This document shows, in pieces, positions 49,847 through 58,226 of a stretch of DNA of 64,000 nucleotides; within the stretch, counting starts at the first letter, position 1; each line of letters opens with the position of its first letter. Below the pieces are notes generated by a model, which searched no databases, had not been told where the DNA came from, and saw only the letters and a program-made list of their open reading frames with translations. The DNA comes from Acetomicrobium hydrogeniformans ATCC BAA-1850 (GTDB taxonomy: Bacteria; Synergistota; Synergistia; Synergistales; Acetomicrobiaceae). The position numbers and the translations under genes were made by a program. The DNA lies in the NCBI RefSeq assembly GCF_000160455.2, contig NZ_ACJX03000001.1:1188001-1252000 (forward strand), read 5' to 3'.

Positions 49847-51397
49847 GTGGATAGATTAACAAAGGTCTGGAACGATATTAAGCAATTTTGGTCCGGGTTG
49901 TCCAGATGGCAACGCCTTTCTATTATGGGGGTAGCAGGGGCAGGTGTTGCTGTCGTCCTTTTGCTTTTGTTTGTCGGCGGGAGAGAAAGGTACGAACCGC
50001 TTTTTTCAAATCTAGATGTAGAGGATCAGGCAGCCATTGTCAATTATTTGAAGGAAAGCAATATCCCCTACAGGGTCGACCCTTCTTTTAACGCCATTTT
50101 GGTACCTCGGGATGTTGTTTATGAGACCAGGCTTTCCCTCGTAGGGGAAGGACTTCCAAGGGGTGGAGCAGTAGGCTTTGAGCTCTTCGACAAAATGAAG
50201 ATGGGAATGACCGATTTCCAACAGAAGGTCGGCTATTTGAGGGCTTTAGAGGGAGAGCTCACGCGCACCATACAGAGTATCAGAGGCGTCCAATCTTGCA
50301 AGGTCAACATTGTCATACCGGAACAGAAGCTTTTTTTGGAAGAGCAGTTTCCCGCTACGGCTTCCGTGTTATTGAGTCTAAAGCCGGGTTTTGAGATGGG
50401 CCCCGAGCAGGTGAAAGCTATCGTTCATCTCGTGTCCCACAGCGTCGAGGGGTTGAGCCCCGACAATGTTGTTGTGGTCGACAGCAAGGGCGCAATTTTG
50501 TCCGACATGCTCGACGAGAGTTATTTTGTCCTCAGAAACGAAACGGTAACTTCTGTTCAAAGGGAGATGGAACGCCAACAGGAGCTCGAATTGGAACGCA
50601 AAGCGAGACAGATGCTTGAACGAATTTTTGGACCTGGAAAGGCTGTCGTAAGGGTTCGGGTCTTTTTAAATTTTGACAGAAGGAGGACTTCCACCAGGGA
50701 ATTCGTACCAGGACCTTCCGGGCGAGGGGTTCCCCGGAGCGACCAAAGCTTAGAAGAAACCTATACAGGTCCGGGCATTCCGCCAGGAGGAGCACCGGGC
50801 ACGACGACAAATATCCCGGGATATGTGATAACCCCCCAGACTGCGGGGCCAAGCAGTTACGAGCGAACCGAAACTACCACGAATTACGAGATCACAACAA
50901 GGGAACAGGAAGTCGTTTACACCCCGGGAGGGGTAGAAAAGATTACAGCTTCTGTGCTTGTAGATGGACAACTTGAACAGCAAATGTTGAACAGCCTGCG
51001 ACAGGCAGTGGCGGCGGCAATTGGCATTAACGAGGAGAGGGGAGATGAGTTATATGTGGCCTCGATGCCCTTTTCCGCCATGGAAGTGCCTGCCGTTGCC
51101 TTGGCCCCGTCAAGGCGATGGTTATGGATAATTTTAGCCGTATTGCTTGCATTGCTCATATGTGGAGGGGTTATTTTCTTCCTTCGCAAGAAAAGAAAAG
51201 AAGAAAAACCTGAGACAGCACCTGCTCGAGAGGAAGAGGGTATACCCTCCTTAGAAGAACTGCTCAAGCGCCCAGAATTGTTAAAAGAAAAGGGAGAGTT
51301 GGCGGTGTTGGAACAGCAATTGAGGGAATATGCTTCTAAGAAGCCAGAGGAGATAGCTGCTATTATCAAAAATTGGCTGTTGGAAGATCAATATTAG
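49847..51397 (+). CDS. fliF: Flagellar MS-ring protein FliF
   Basis: A 516-residue inner-membrane ring protein. It has membrane helices at about 24-45 and 425-447, the YscJ-like ring domain (YEPLFSNLDVEDQAAIVNYLKESNIPYRV...GLPRGGAVGFELFDKMKMGMTDFQQKVGYLRALEGEL), a Gly/Pro/Ser-rich variable loop at about 285-340, and a cytoplasmic C-tail that binds FliG. GTG at 49847 is 12 nt after fliE. Confidence 0.97.
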   Translation: MDRLTKVWNDIKQFWSGLSRWQRLSIMGVAGAGVAVVLLLLFVGGRERYEPLFSNLDVEDQAAIVNYLKESNIPYRVDPSFNAILVPRDVVYETRLSLVGEGLPRGGAVGFELFDKMKMGMTDFQQKVGYLRALEGELTRTIQSIRGVQSCKVNIVIPEQKLFLEEQFPATASVLLSLKPGFEMGPEQVKAIVHLVSHSVEGLSPDNVVVVDSKGAILSDMLDESYFVLRNETVTSVQREMERQQELELERKARQMLERIFGPGKAVVRVRVFLNFDRRRTSTREFVPGPSGRGVPRSDQSLEETYTGPGIPPGGAPGTTTNIPGYVITPQTAGPSSYERTETTTNYEITTREQEVVYTPGGVEKITASVLVDGQLEQQMLNSLRQAVAAAIGINEERGDELYVASMPFSAMEVPAVALAPSRRWLWIILAVLLALLICGGVIFFLRKKRKEEKPETAPAREEEGIPSLEELLKRPELLKEKGELAVLEQQLREYASKKPEEIAAIIKNWLLEDQY

Positions 51398-51433
51398 GTA
51401 TATGCCAAACTACGATAAATAGGAGGTTGGAAG

Positions 51434-52447
51434 GTGGAAAGGAGGGGGAAAGATTTAAAAGGAAGGGAAAAGGCTGCCATACTGCTCGTATCTTTGGGAT
51501 CTGACGTTGCGGCTAGAGTTTACAAAAACCTGGACGAGAACACAATAGAAATGCTCACTATGGAGATAGCCGGTCTCAGAAAGGTATCGGGCAGCCAAAG
51601 GGAAGGAGTATTGAGAGAAGCCCAAGAATTGTTGCTTGCCAAGGAATATATGACTCAAGGGGGTGTGGATTACGCCAAACAGCTCCTGGAGTCTGCCCTT
51701 GGTCCGGAAAGGGCGCAGGACATATTGCGCAGAATAACGGCCAGCCTTCAGGTCAGACCCTTTGACTTCATAAGACAGACCGATCCTCAACAGATTTTGA
51801 CTTTTATACAAAACGAACATCCCCAAACCATATCTTTAATTGTTTCCTATATGGAGCCGAAACAGGCCGCCCAAGTAATGAGTGGATTATCGCCGAACTT
51901 GCAGGTCGAAGTAGCAAAGAGGATCGCTTCTATGGAAAGAGTTACGCCGGATGTGCTTCGAGAGGTGGAGAGGGTTTTGGAGAGGAAAGTCTCCACGGTG
52001 CTGAGCCAGGATTTCACGATAGCTGGCGGAATAGATTCCCTCGTTGCAATCATCAATAACGCCGATAGGGCTACAGAGCGCAACATAATGGAAAGACTAG
52101 AAGAAGAAGACCCCGAATTGGCTGAAGAGGTCAAAAAGAGGCTTTTTGTATTCGAGGACATTCTCGGTATGGACGATCGCTCTTTGCAAAGGGTGCTTCG
52201 CGATGTCGATATGAAGGACGTGGCATTGGCTTTGAAGGGTGCCTCCGAAGCGCTGAGGGATAAGTTCTTCAAGAATATGTCGAAGAGAGCAGCGGAAATG
52301 TTGAAGGAGGACATGGAGTATATGGGCCCCGTGAGGGTGAGGGATGTAGAGGAGGCTCAACAGAGGATCGTAAACGTAATACGGGCCCTAGAGGAAGCCG
52401 GCGAGATAGTCATTGCGCGAGGAGGGGAGGAGGAGTTAATTGTCTGA
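51434..52447 (+). CDS. fliG: Flagellar motor switch protein FliG
   Basis: A 337-residue rotor protein. KAAILLVSLGSDVAARVYKNLDE starts the N-terminal domain, HPQTISLIVSYMEPKQAAQVMSGLSPNLQVEVAKRIASM is the middle domain (EHPQ motif), and the C-terminal domain has the charged torque helix MDDRSLQRVLRDVDMKDVALALKGA. GTG at 51434 follows AGGAGG. It overlaps fliH by 8 nt. Confidence 0.97.
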   Translation: MERRGKDLKGREKAAILLVSLGSDVAARVYKNLDENTIEMLTMEIAGLRKVSGSQREGVLREAQELLLAKEYMTQGGVDYAKQLLESALGPERAQDILRRITASLQVRPFDFIRQTDPQQILTFIQNEHPQTISLIVSYMEPKQAAQVMSGLSPNLQVEVAKRIASMERVTPDVLREVERVLERKVSTVLSQDFTIAGGIDSLVAIINNADRATERNIMERLEEEDPELAEEVKKRLFVFEDILGMDDRSLQRVLRDVDMKDVALALKGASEALRDKFFKNMSKRAAEMLKEDMEYMGPVRVRDVEEAQQRIVNVIRALEEAGEIVIARGGEEELIV

Positions 52448-53312
52448 CGACAGCAAGCTCTTTAAAACCGTACGCCTCGTGCCCAATGCGGTAAAGATAA
52501 TATCAAAAGTTAACGTTGAACGCTTGCAAAAATCTCCTAAGGAGTCGAATGCAGAAGGCGACGTCATTGAAGCAGGTACCGGCGAATACGCCAATTTTAA
52601 TGAGCTCAAAAGAGATTACGTTGCGCTGAAGGGGAAATATCTTTCCATTAAGGAAAAATATGAAAAACTTAGAGAGGACTTTGACAAGCTTAAAGGTTCT
52701 TTGGAAATCGAAAAGAAGAATTTTCTTGAGAAGGCTAATAGAGAAATAGAAGCAACCAAGGAAAGGGCAAAAAAAGAGGCCTATGAAGCGGGGTTCAAAC
52801 AAGGTTTGGAAGAAGGAAAGGAAGAGGCCCTGAGAGTGGCCAAAGAGGAAGTGGCGCAGGAAATAGCGGGTTTGGTGGGCATCCTCGAGGGTTGTTGCGA
52901 ATCCCTGTCGCGTTCGATGGACGCATTATTTAAGCAAAACATCCTGAAGATGATTCGACTCTGGGAAAAGGTATTAAAAAGACTTCTTTACAGAGAAGTG
53001 AAGCTAGATAGCGAAGTGTTGGAGCGATTGCTGGAGCAGGTTTTAAAGCGCATGAGCGATAAGGAAAAGGTTATCATATATTTACATCCCTCTGAAGTGG
53101 CCTACCTTCAAGAAAAAATTGATCAGTTCGGCGATATGCTGCGAGGTGTCAAGCACTTGGAATTTATAGCTGATGATCACGTGGAAAGAGGCAGCTGCAT
53201 GGTAGAGACAAACCTTGGCATTTACGATGCCCGGTGGCGCACTCAGTTGGAACGTTTGTCTGAAGAGATCGATCGCCTTCTGATGGAGGGTCAGCAGGAA
53301 AATGACCTTTAA
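52440..53312 (+). CDS. fliH: Flagellar assembly protein FliH
   Basis: A 290-residue regulator of the export ATPase. A long Lys/Glu coiled coil covers about residues 55-130 (with the AYEAGFKQGLEEGKEEALR glycine repeat), then a C-terminal globular domain (EKVIIYLHPSEVAYL). TTG at 52440 overlaps fliG; FliI follows with 11-nt overlap. Context supports the assignment. Confidence 0.9.
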   Translation: MSDDSKLFKTVRLVPNAVKIISKVNVERLQKSPKESNAEGDVIEAGTGEYANFNELKRDYVALKGKYLSIKEKYEKLREDFDKLKGSLEIEKKNFLEKANREIEATKERAKKEAYEAGFKQGLEEGKEEALRVAKEEVAQEIAGLVGILEGCCESLSRSMDALFKQNILKMIRLWEKVLKRLLYREVKLDSEVLERLLEQVLKRMSDKEKVIIYLHPSEVAYLQEKIDQFGDMLRGVKHLEFIADDHVERGSCMVETNLGIYDARWRTQLERLSEEIDRLLMEGQQENDL

Positions 53313-54630
53313 AGATGACGGAAATATGCTGTCGGCATTGGAAACCAGGCTGGATAACCTGGATTTTATTCGTTTAAACGGGATTATAGCGAAGGCTATT
53401 GGCATAGTCATAGAGTCTAAAGGTCCGGATGTCCGCGTGGGCGATCTCTGCGAGATCCGATATCGAGACAGCTCCTCCTCTTTATGTGCTGAAGTCGTCG
53501 GTTTTAACGAGGATAGAGTATTATTAATGCCTCTGGGAGAATTGGCCGACATTGGGCCTGGTTGCGATGTAGTGGCAGTCGGTCAGAAACTTGGCGTGCG
53601 AGTCGGCCCCGGACTTTTGGGAAGGGTTTTGAACGGATTAGGAGAACCTATTGACGATAAGGGTCCAGTGATGGCAGGGGACGTATATCCTCTATATGCC
53701 AGACCGCCTCATCCTCTGTTGAGAAAGTCCGTTTCTTCGCCTTTGCCTGTTGGCGTGAAGGCCATAGACGGCATGCTCACCCTGGGAAGAGGACAAAGGA
53801 TAGGCATATTTTCAGGTTCCGGAGTCGGCAAAAGTACTCTTATGGGCATGATGGCAAGGAATACCGAGGCTGAGGTCAGCGTCATTGGGCTTATAGGAGA
53901 GCGGGGAAGAGAGGTAGGAGAGTTTCTGGAGAGGGATTTGGGAAGTTCCGGATTAAAACGTTCCGTAGTAGTGGTTGCCACGTCTGATCAGCCTCCTTTA
54001 GTTAGATTGAAGGCCGCCCTGACGGCCACGGCTATAGCAGAATACTTTAGGGACAAAGGCAAAGACGTCCTTCTTTTGATGGATTCCATTACGAGGGTGG
54101 CAATGGCTCAGCGTGACGTAGGTTTAGCCATCGGAGAGCCTCCTGCTACGAGGGGATACACCCCATCGGTTTTCGCCTTCCTGCCAAAGTTATTGGAGCG
54201 AGCAGGTGCCGGGGAAAGGGGAAGTATAACCGGTATCTATAACGTCTTGGTCGAGGGCGACGATATGAATGAGCCCGTTGCAGATACAGTACGGGGCATC
54301 CTCGATGGTCATATTGTGCTCTCAAGAAAGTTAGCTTCAAAAGGGCATTATCCTGCCATAGACATATTAAGAAGCGTAAGCCGTGTAATGCCCAATATAG
54401 TATCTCAAAAGCACCTTGCGGCAGCCCAACGTGTCAGGGAATTGCTTGCGATTTACGAAGACGCAGAAGATTTAGTGAATATTGGTGCGTATAAGGTCGG
54501 AAGCAATCCCAATATAGATTGGGCTCTGAAGCATCTGGACGATGTTTTGGACTTCTTGAGCCAACCGGTGGAGGGGAGCTTTGGTTTTGAAGAAACGGTG
54601 AAGTTGCTTTCTTCTCTGGCGCCCAAATAG
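53302..54630 (+). CDS. fliI: Flagellum-specific ATP synthase FliI
   Basis: A 442-residue F1-beta-like ATPase of the type III export apparatus. GIFSGSGVGKSTLMGMMARN is Walker A, VLLLMDSITRVAMAQRD is Walker B, GEPPATRGYTPSVFAFLPKLLERAG is the type III family stretch. ATG at 53302 overlaps fliH. Confidence 0.97.
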   Translation: MTFKDDGNMLSALETRLDNLDFIRLNGIIAKAIGIVIESKGPDVRVGDLCEIRYRDSSSSLCAEVVGFNEDRVLLMPLGELADIGPGCDVVAVGQKLGVRVGPGLLGRVLNGLGEPIDDKGPVMAGDVYPLYARPPHPLLRKSVSSPLPVGVKAIDGMLTLGRGQRIGIFSGSGVGKSTLMGMMARNTEAEVSVIGLIGERGREVGEFLERDLGSSGLKRSVVVVATSDQPPLVRLKAALTATAIAEYFRDKGKDVLLLMDSITRVAMAQRDVGLAIGEPPATRGYTPSVFAFLPKLLERAGAGERGSITGIYNVLVEGDDMNEPVADTVRGILDGHIVLSRKLASKGHYPAIDILRSVSRVMPNIVSQKHLAAAQRVRELLAIYEDAEDLVNIGAYKVGSNPNIDWALKHLDDVLDFLSQPVEGSFGFEETVKLLSSLAPK

Positions 54631-54682
54631 ATGTGTCTTCGACAGACATCGCAGTACCACTCAGTGAAAGGAAGAGTAAAGG

Positions 54683-55135
54683 ATGAATGATAGGATAAAG
54701 AGGTTCAATAAACTCGAAAACATAAAAAACAAGGAAGTTGAATCTTTGGAAATTGCACTAAAAAATCAAAGGAAAATTTTAGATGAGCTAAAGCAGCACT
54801 TGGTCCAACTGGAGCAGGATATGAACGATGCTGTCACAGAATTTGCGACGATTTCGGACAACGGACTGCACAGCATTGAAGACCTCTGGGAGGCCAGAAT
54901 GCAGGTGGAATCAATCGAAGGCGAAATAGCTCAAACCTCGATGGAATTAAGAAAATGCGAGATAGCGGTCGAAAATATAACAGAGGAACTGTTAAATAGA
55001 TACAAGGAAGCAAAGATCATGGAAAGGGCGGCAAATAGGCTCTATGAAAAGGAAAATTCGGAAAAGCTGGCGAAAGAACAATCTGCAATTGATGATATTT
55101 CTTTAAGTCACATGGGAAGGAATGGTGTTTCGTGA
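54683..55135 (+). CDS. fliJ: Flagellar export protein FliJ
   Basis: A 150-residue, almost fully coiled-coil protein (RFNKLENIKNKEVESLEIALKNQRKILDELKQHL...). FliJ is the central stalk of the export ATPase. Sequence similarity is low, as usual; position after fliI and the coil pattern support it. The stop overlaps the next start as GTGA. Confidence 0.85.
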   Translation: MNDRIKRFNKLENIKNKEVESLEIALKNQRKILDELKQHLVQLEQDMNDAVTEFATISDNGLHSIEDLWEARMQVESIEGEIAQTSMELRKCEIAVENITEELLNRYKEAKIMERAANRLYEKENSEKLAKEQSAIDDISLSHMGRNGVS

Positions 55136-55686
55136 GGATTGGCCCCAATTTCGAGAAGATCAGGGAAGTGCATTCAAGAGTTGAGCAAATACGAGAAAAG
55201 GTCGGCGAAAGGACAGAGCAAAAAAAGAGAAGCTTTATCGAAGTCATGCGCGACCTCGAAGGCGATAAGAGGTATGTCGATAAAATCTCTTCTCAAAACG
55301 TAGAAGATCTGATCGAAGATGTTTCAAGGAAGTTTAAAGTCGATTCAGCCTTGATAAGGGCAGTTATAGAGATGGAATCCGGCGGTAATGCTAAAGCCGT
55401 ATCTTTCAAGGGCGCCATGGGGCTGATGCAGCTTATGCCTGCGACGGCCAAAGATATGGGTGTAGAAGATCCTTTTGATCCCCGGCAAAACGTCGAAGGA
55501 GGAGTAAGGTATTTGGCCCATCTCCTTCGGAAATATGACGGCGATTTGGATATGGCGCTTGCGGCTTACAACGCTGGCCCCGGCAGGGTTGATTATTACC
55601 GGGGGATACCACCTTTCGGGGAAACCGTCAACTTTGTGAGAAACGTGAAGGCTTTATATGAAAAATTTAAGAGGGACGACAGTTGA
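55132..55686 (+). CDS. Lytic transglycosylase (SLT domain) in the flagellar operon
   Basis: A 184-residue protein with a charged N-terminal region (about 1-55) and an SLT domain: ALIRAVIEMESGGNAKAVSFKGAMGLMQLMPATAKDMGV (catalytic Glu in MESGG), NVEGGVRYLAHLLRKYDGDLDMALAAYNAGPGRV. It would cut peptidoglycan for rod passage. There is no signal peptide, so export through the flagellar apparatus, as for FlgJ, is possible (inference). GTG 55132 overlaps fliJ. It occupies a place where Bacillus has no such gene. Confidence 0.9.
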   Translation: MRIGPNFEKIREVHSRVEQIREKVGERTEQKKRSFIEVMRDLEGDKRYVDKISSQNVEDLIEDVSRKFKVDSALIRAVIEMESGGNAKAVSFKGAMGLMQLMPATAKDMGVEDPFDPRQNVEGGVRYLAHLLRKYDGDLDMALAAYNAGPGRVDYYRGIPPFGETVNFVRNVKALYEKFKRDDS

Positions 55687-56357
55687 TGGAAGCTATAGAC
55701 GAACGTTCGGTCGACAGAGAAGAGGGACAAGAAGAGCTTTCGCAGAAGCCGGGCAGAAAGAAACCGAAAAAGAAGAAAAGGGCCGTAGGTTGTGCCCTTC
55801 TTTCTTTATTTATTATCATGTTGGCCTGTGGTGCCCTTTTTGGACTGCACCTCTTAGGTATAGTCGATATACGGTCGATAACATATAAAGCAGGATCGCA
55901 TTTGCCCTTTTTGGGCGACAGGTTGTTTCCCCCAGGCGAGGTTGTCATAACTCCGGAGGAAAGAAGAATTCAGGAACTGCAGGAATACGAGAAACAAATT
56001 AACAGTAAATTTCTTGAACTTCAAAGAAAAGAAGAAGAGTTGGAGAAAAAGGAGAGGGAATTAACCCTAATGGAGGAGGAGCTTCAGGCCAGGGCGAGGA
56101 GTTTGGCAGAAATGACGCAAACGCCGTCGTCCTTAGAGCTCCAAGTCGAGGAGGAGCTTTTCCCAAAGGTAATCGCGATAATACAGGAGATGTCGACGAG
56201 AAGGGCTGCGGAGGTTTTAAACGACTTTACTGACTCTCTGGCGGTAGAAGTCCTGAAGGCTTTACCTCCCGACACTGCAGGGGCGATACTTGGTCGCATG
56301 GATGCGGCTAAAGCGGCAAGGCTGATGGAGCAGATGGCGACGGAAAAAGGCGAGTGA
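55686..56357 (+). CDS. MotE-like/YlxF-like flagellar protein
   Basis: A 223-residue protein: basic N-terminus, a membrane helix at about 36-58 (GCALLSLFIIMLACGALFGLHLLGIV), a coiled coil at about 95-140, and a C-terminal MgtE-N-type domain (MSTRRAAEVLNDFTDSLAVEVLKALPPDTAGAILGRMDAAKAARLMEQM). MotE proteins chaperone MotC in some bacteria; YlxF of Bacillus occupies this site. ATG at 55686 is preferred over the TTG before it. Confidence 0.75.
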   Translation: MEAIDERSVDREEGQEELSQKPGRKKPKKKKRAVGCALLSLFIIMLACGALFGLHLLGIVDIRSITYKAGSHLPFLGDRLFPPGEVVITPEERRIQELQEYEKQINSKFLELQRKEEELEKKERELTLMEEELQARARSLAEMTQTPSSLELQVEEELFPKVIAIIQEMSTRRAAEVLNDFTDSLAVEVLKALPPDTAGAILGRMDAAKAARLMEQMATEKGE

Positions 56358-57727
56358 TTACGGTGTCTTTCAATCCTTTTTTGATTCATTTGCTCGGAAA
56401 TTTAGAGGGCGGGATTCCCGACGTTATGGCGGAAAAATATCAAACCACTTCCGACTCTGTCGATTCCTTCGGCTTTATCTTGGAAGGGATCATGAAGAAG
56501 TTGGGCGCAAGGGGCATTGCGTCGATCCAAGCGGATATTTTGCCAACCCTTTGTCAAGAAGAGGCGAAAAGATGTGACGCAAAAGAAGACAAAGCAGAGG
56601 GGGAAGAAGCGACGTTGAAGCCCTGTGAGAGAAAGGTTTTATTCCCCTACGTAGAGGCCGGCTTTTTTTGCCAGGAGTTTGCGGCTTGGCATGACCAATC
56701 AAAGGGAGAAACTGAGGCGGTCCGCCATGGCGATAGCGTAAGAGCGGAAGATTTAATGGCACCTGCAAATGCGATTCAGAATAAAAAGGACAATCATGAG
56801 CTCAAAACCCCACAGTTTGTCGATGTTTCTGACGACTTCGGGAAAATTGCCGAAAAAACGGAGCCTTACACACAATTCGAGCAGGAAGAATGGGTCCTCC
56901 TTCCTGCACATGAAGATATCCAAGATAAAGATTCGTTTTTCGGTCAAAAAAATGTCCGAAGTGACGAAATGTCATCTCAGAACGTTGTTGAAGATGCAAG
57001 CCGGGGCCAAGATCTGAAACATATGAAAAGTCCTGGCGATCAAGGTGGTTTTTCAAAGGTTTTTGACGTTAAAAGGGGCAATGCCGACACACCAGGTTTT
57101 CAGGTAAATGGAAAAGTTTCTTCCGATTCCGAATATGCCGGAGGGTTGAGAAATTTCCCCGAAATTTTAGGGAATTCAAGAAATGAACCGATCTATGAAG
57201 AGGGATCACGAGCTTCGTTTATGGCTTTAGCGTCCTCAATTGCAGATACCGCAGGGGCAGAAAATGACAGTCAAAGAGTCATATATCGAAGTAATTTTTA
57301 TGACGACAGGGGCGCCATATTGAAAGAAAGTTTGGGAGCTGCAATCAATTTGATGCGTCGCGAAGGAGCCCAAAAAGCTGTCGTTGAGGTGCACCCTCCC
57401 GAGCTTGGCCATATCGAAATAAATGTCGATATTACCCAAAGCGGCGAGCTTAGGGCAACCTTTCGCGTCGCTGGCAGCGATACGGCGAACTTGCTCACGG
57501 GACAGCTTGATTCCCTGAGGCAAACCTTGACTGCAACGGGATTTCAGGTCTTGGGGCTTAATGTATTTTTAAACCACGACGGCGACAGAGATGCTCGCCA
57601 TGGATGGGAAAAGAATTTTAAAAGGCAAAAAGTTTCCCATGACGGGCTTTTGGGTTCCCTGGATGAGGGCGAGAAAATGTCTTTCCTTCTGAATATGGAT
57701 GCCGGATTGCTTCAGTGGATAGCTTAA
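56354..57727 (+). CDS. fliK: Flagellar hook-length control protein FliK
   Basis: A 457-residue protein. The first 320 residues are polar and low in conservation, as for the ruler part. The C-terminal Flg_hook domain is clear: QKAVVEVHPPELGHIEINVDITQSGELRATFRVAGSDTANLLTGQLDSLRQTLTATGFQVLGLNV. GTG at 56354 overlaps the preceding stop. It should switch export specificity via FlhB. Confidence 0.88.
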   Translation: MITVSFNPFLIHLLGNLEGGIPDVMAEKYQTTSDSVDSFGFILEGIMKKLGARGIASIQADILPTLCQEEAKRCDAKEDKAEGEEATLKPCERKVLFPYVEAGFFCQEFAAWHDQSKGETEAVRHGDSVRAEDLMAPANAIQNKKDNHELKTPQFVDVSDDFGKIAEKTEPYTQFEQEEWVLLPAHEDIQDKDSFFGQKNVRSDEMSSQNVVEDASRGQDLKHMKSPGDQGGFSKVFDVKRGNADTPGFQVNGKVSSDSEYAGGLRNFPEILGNSRNEPIYEEGSRASFMALASSIADTAGAENDSQRVIYRSNFYDDRGAILKESLGAAINLMRREGAQKAVVEVHPPELGHIEINVDITQSGELRATFRVAGSDTANLLTGQLDSLRQTLTATGFQVLGLNVFLNHDGDRDARHGWEKNFKRQKVSHDGLLGSLDEGEKMSFLLNMDAGLLQWIA

Positions 57728-57742
57728 AGGAGGCGTGAGAAT

Positions 57743-58171
57743 ATGGCCGTAAATCAAGTTTCCTCCGTTAACCAAAGTTACTATAGCGAAGGAAAAAGGG
57801 AGATCAAAAATGAGCTGGGCAAAGATGACTTCTTGAAGTTATTGATAACGCAGCTGACTCATCAGGATCCTTTGGAGCCCGTTAGCGATACGGAGTTTAT
57901 AGCTCAAATGGCGCAATTTTCCACTTTGGAGCAGATGACGAATGTAGCAAAGGGCGTGGAAAGCTTGCTCTCCGTAACAAAGCTTAACGCCCAAAGCTAT
58001 ATTGGTAAAGAAGTGATCTATTACGATGATAACACGGGATTATATCAACAATCATCCGTTCGTTCCGCCCTGTTTGAGGACGGGGAGGTTTATCTGGAGT
58101 TGGAAAACGGCAAATACATACTTTTAGACGAAATAAAGGCGGTTACGACGCCCTCCACGGATGGCGGGTAA
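57743..58171 (+). CDS. flgD: Flagellar hook assembly scaffold FlgD
   Basis: A 142-residue hook cap protein. LGKDDFLKLLITQLTHQDPLEPVSDTEFIAQMAQFSTLEQMTNVAKG is the conserved N-terminal part. It is the short form, lacking the Ig-like and FlgD-tudor domains of E. coli FlgD but keeping SYIGKEVIYYDD. AAAGGAGGCG precedes the ATG. Confidence 0.94.
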   Translation: MAVNQVSSVNQSYYSEGKREIKNELGKDDFLKLLITQLTHQDPLEPVSDTEFIAQMAQFSTLEQMTNVAKGVESLLSVTKLNAQSYIGKEVIYYDDNTGLYQQSSVRSALFEDGEVYLELENGKYILLDEIKAVTTPSTDGG

Positions 58172-58226
58172 AAAGGGCAAGGGATTGTCTGCCATAAATT
58201 TCATACTCTAAATCGGAGGGATTGTA

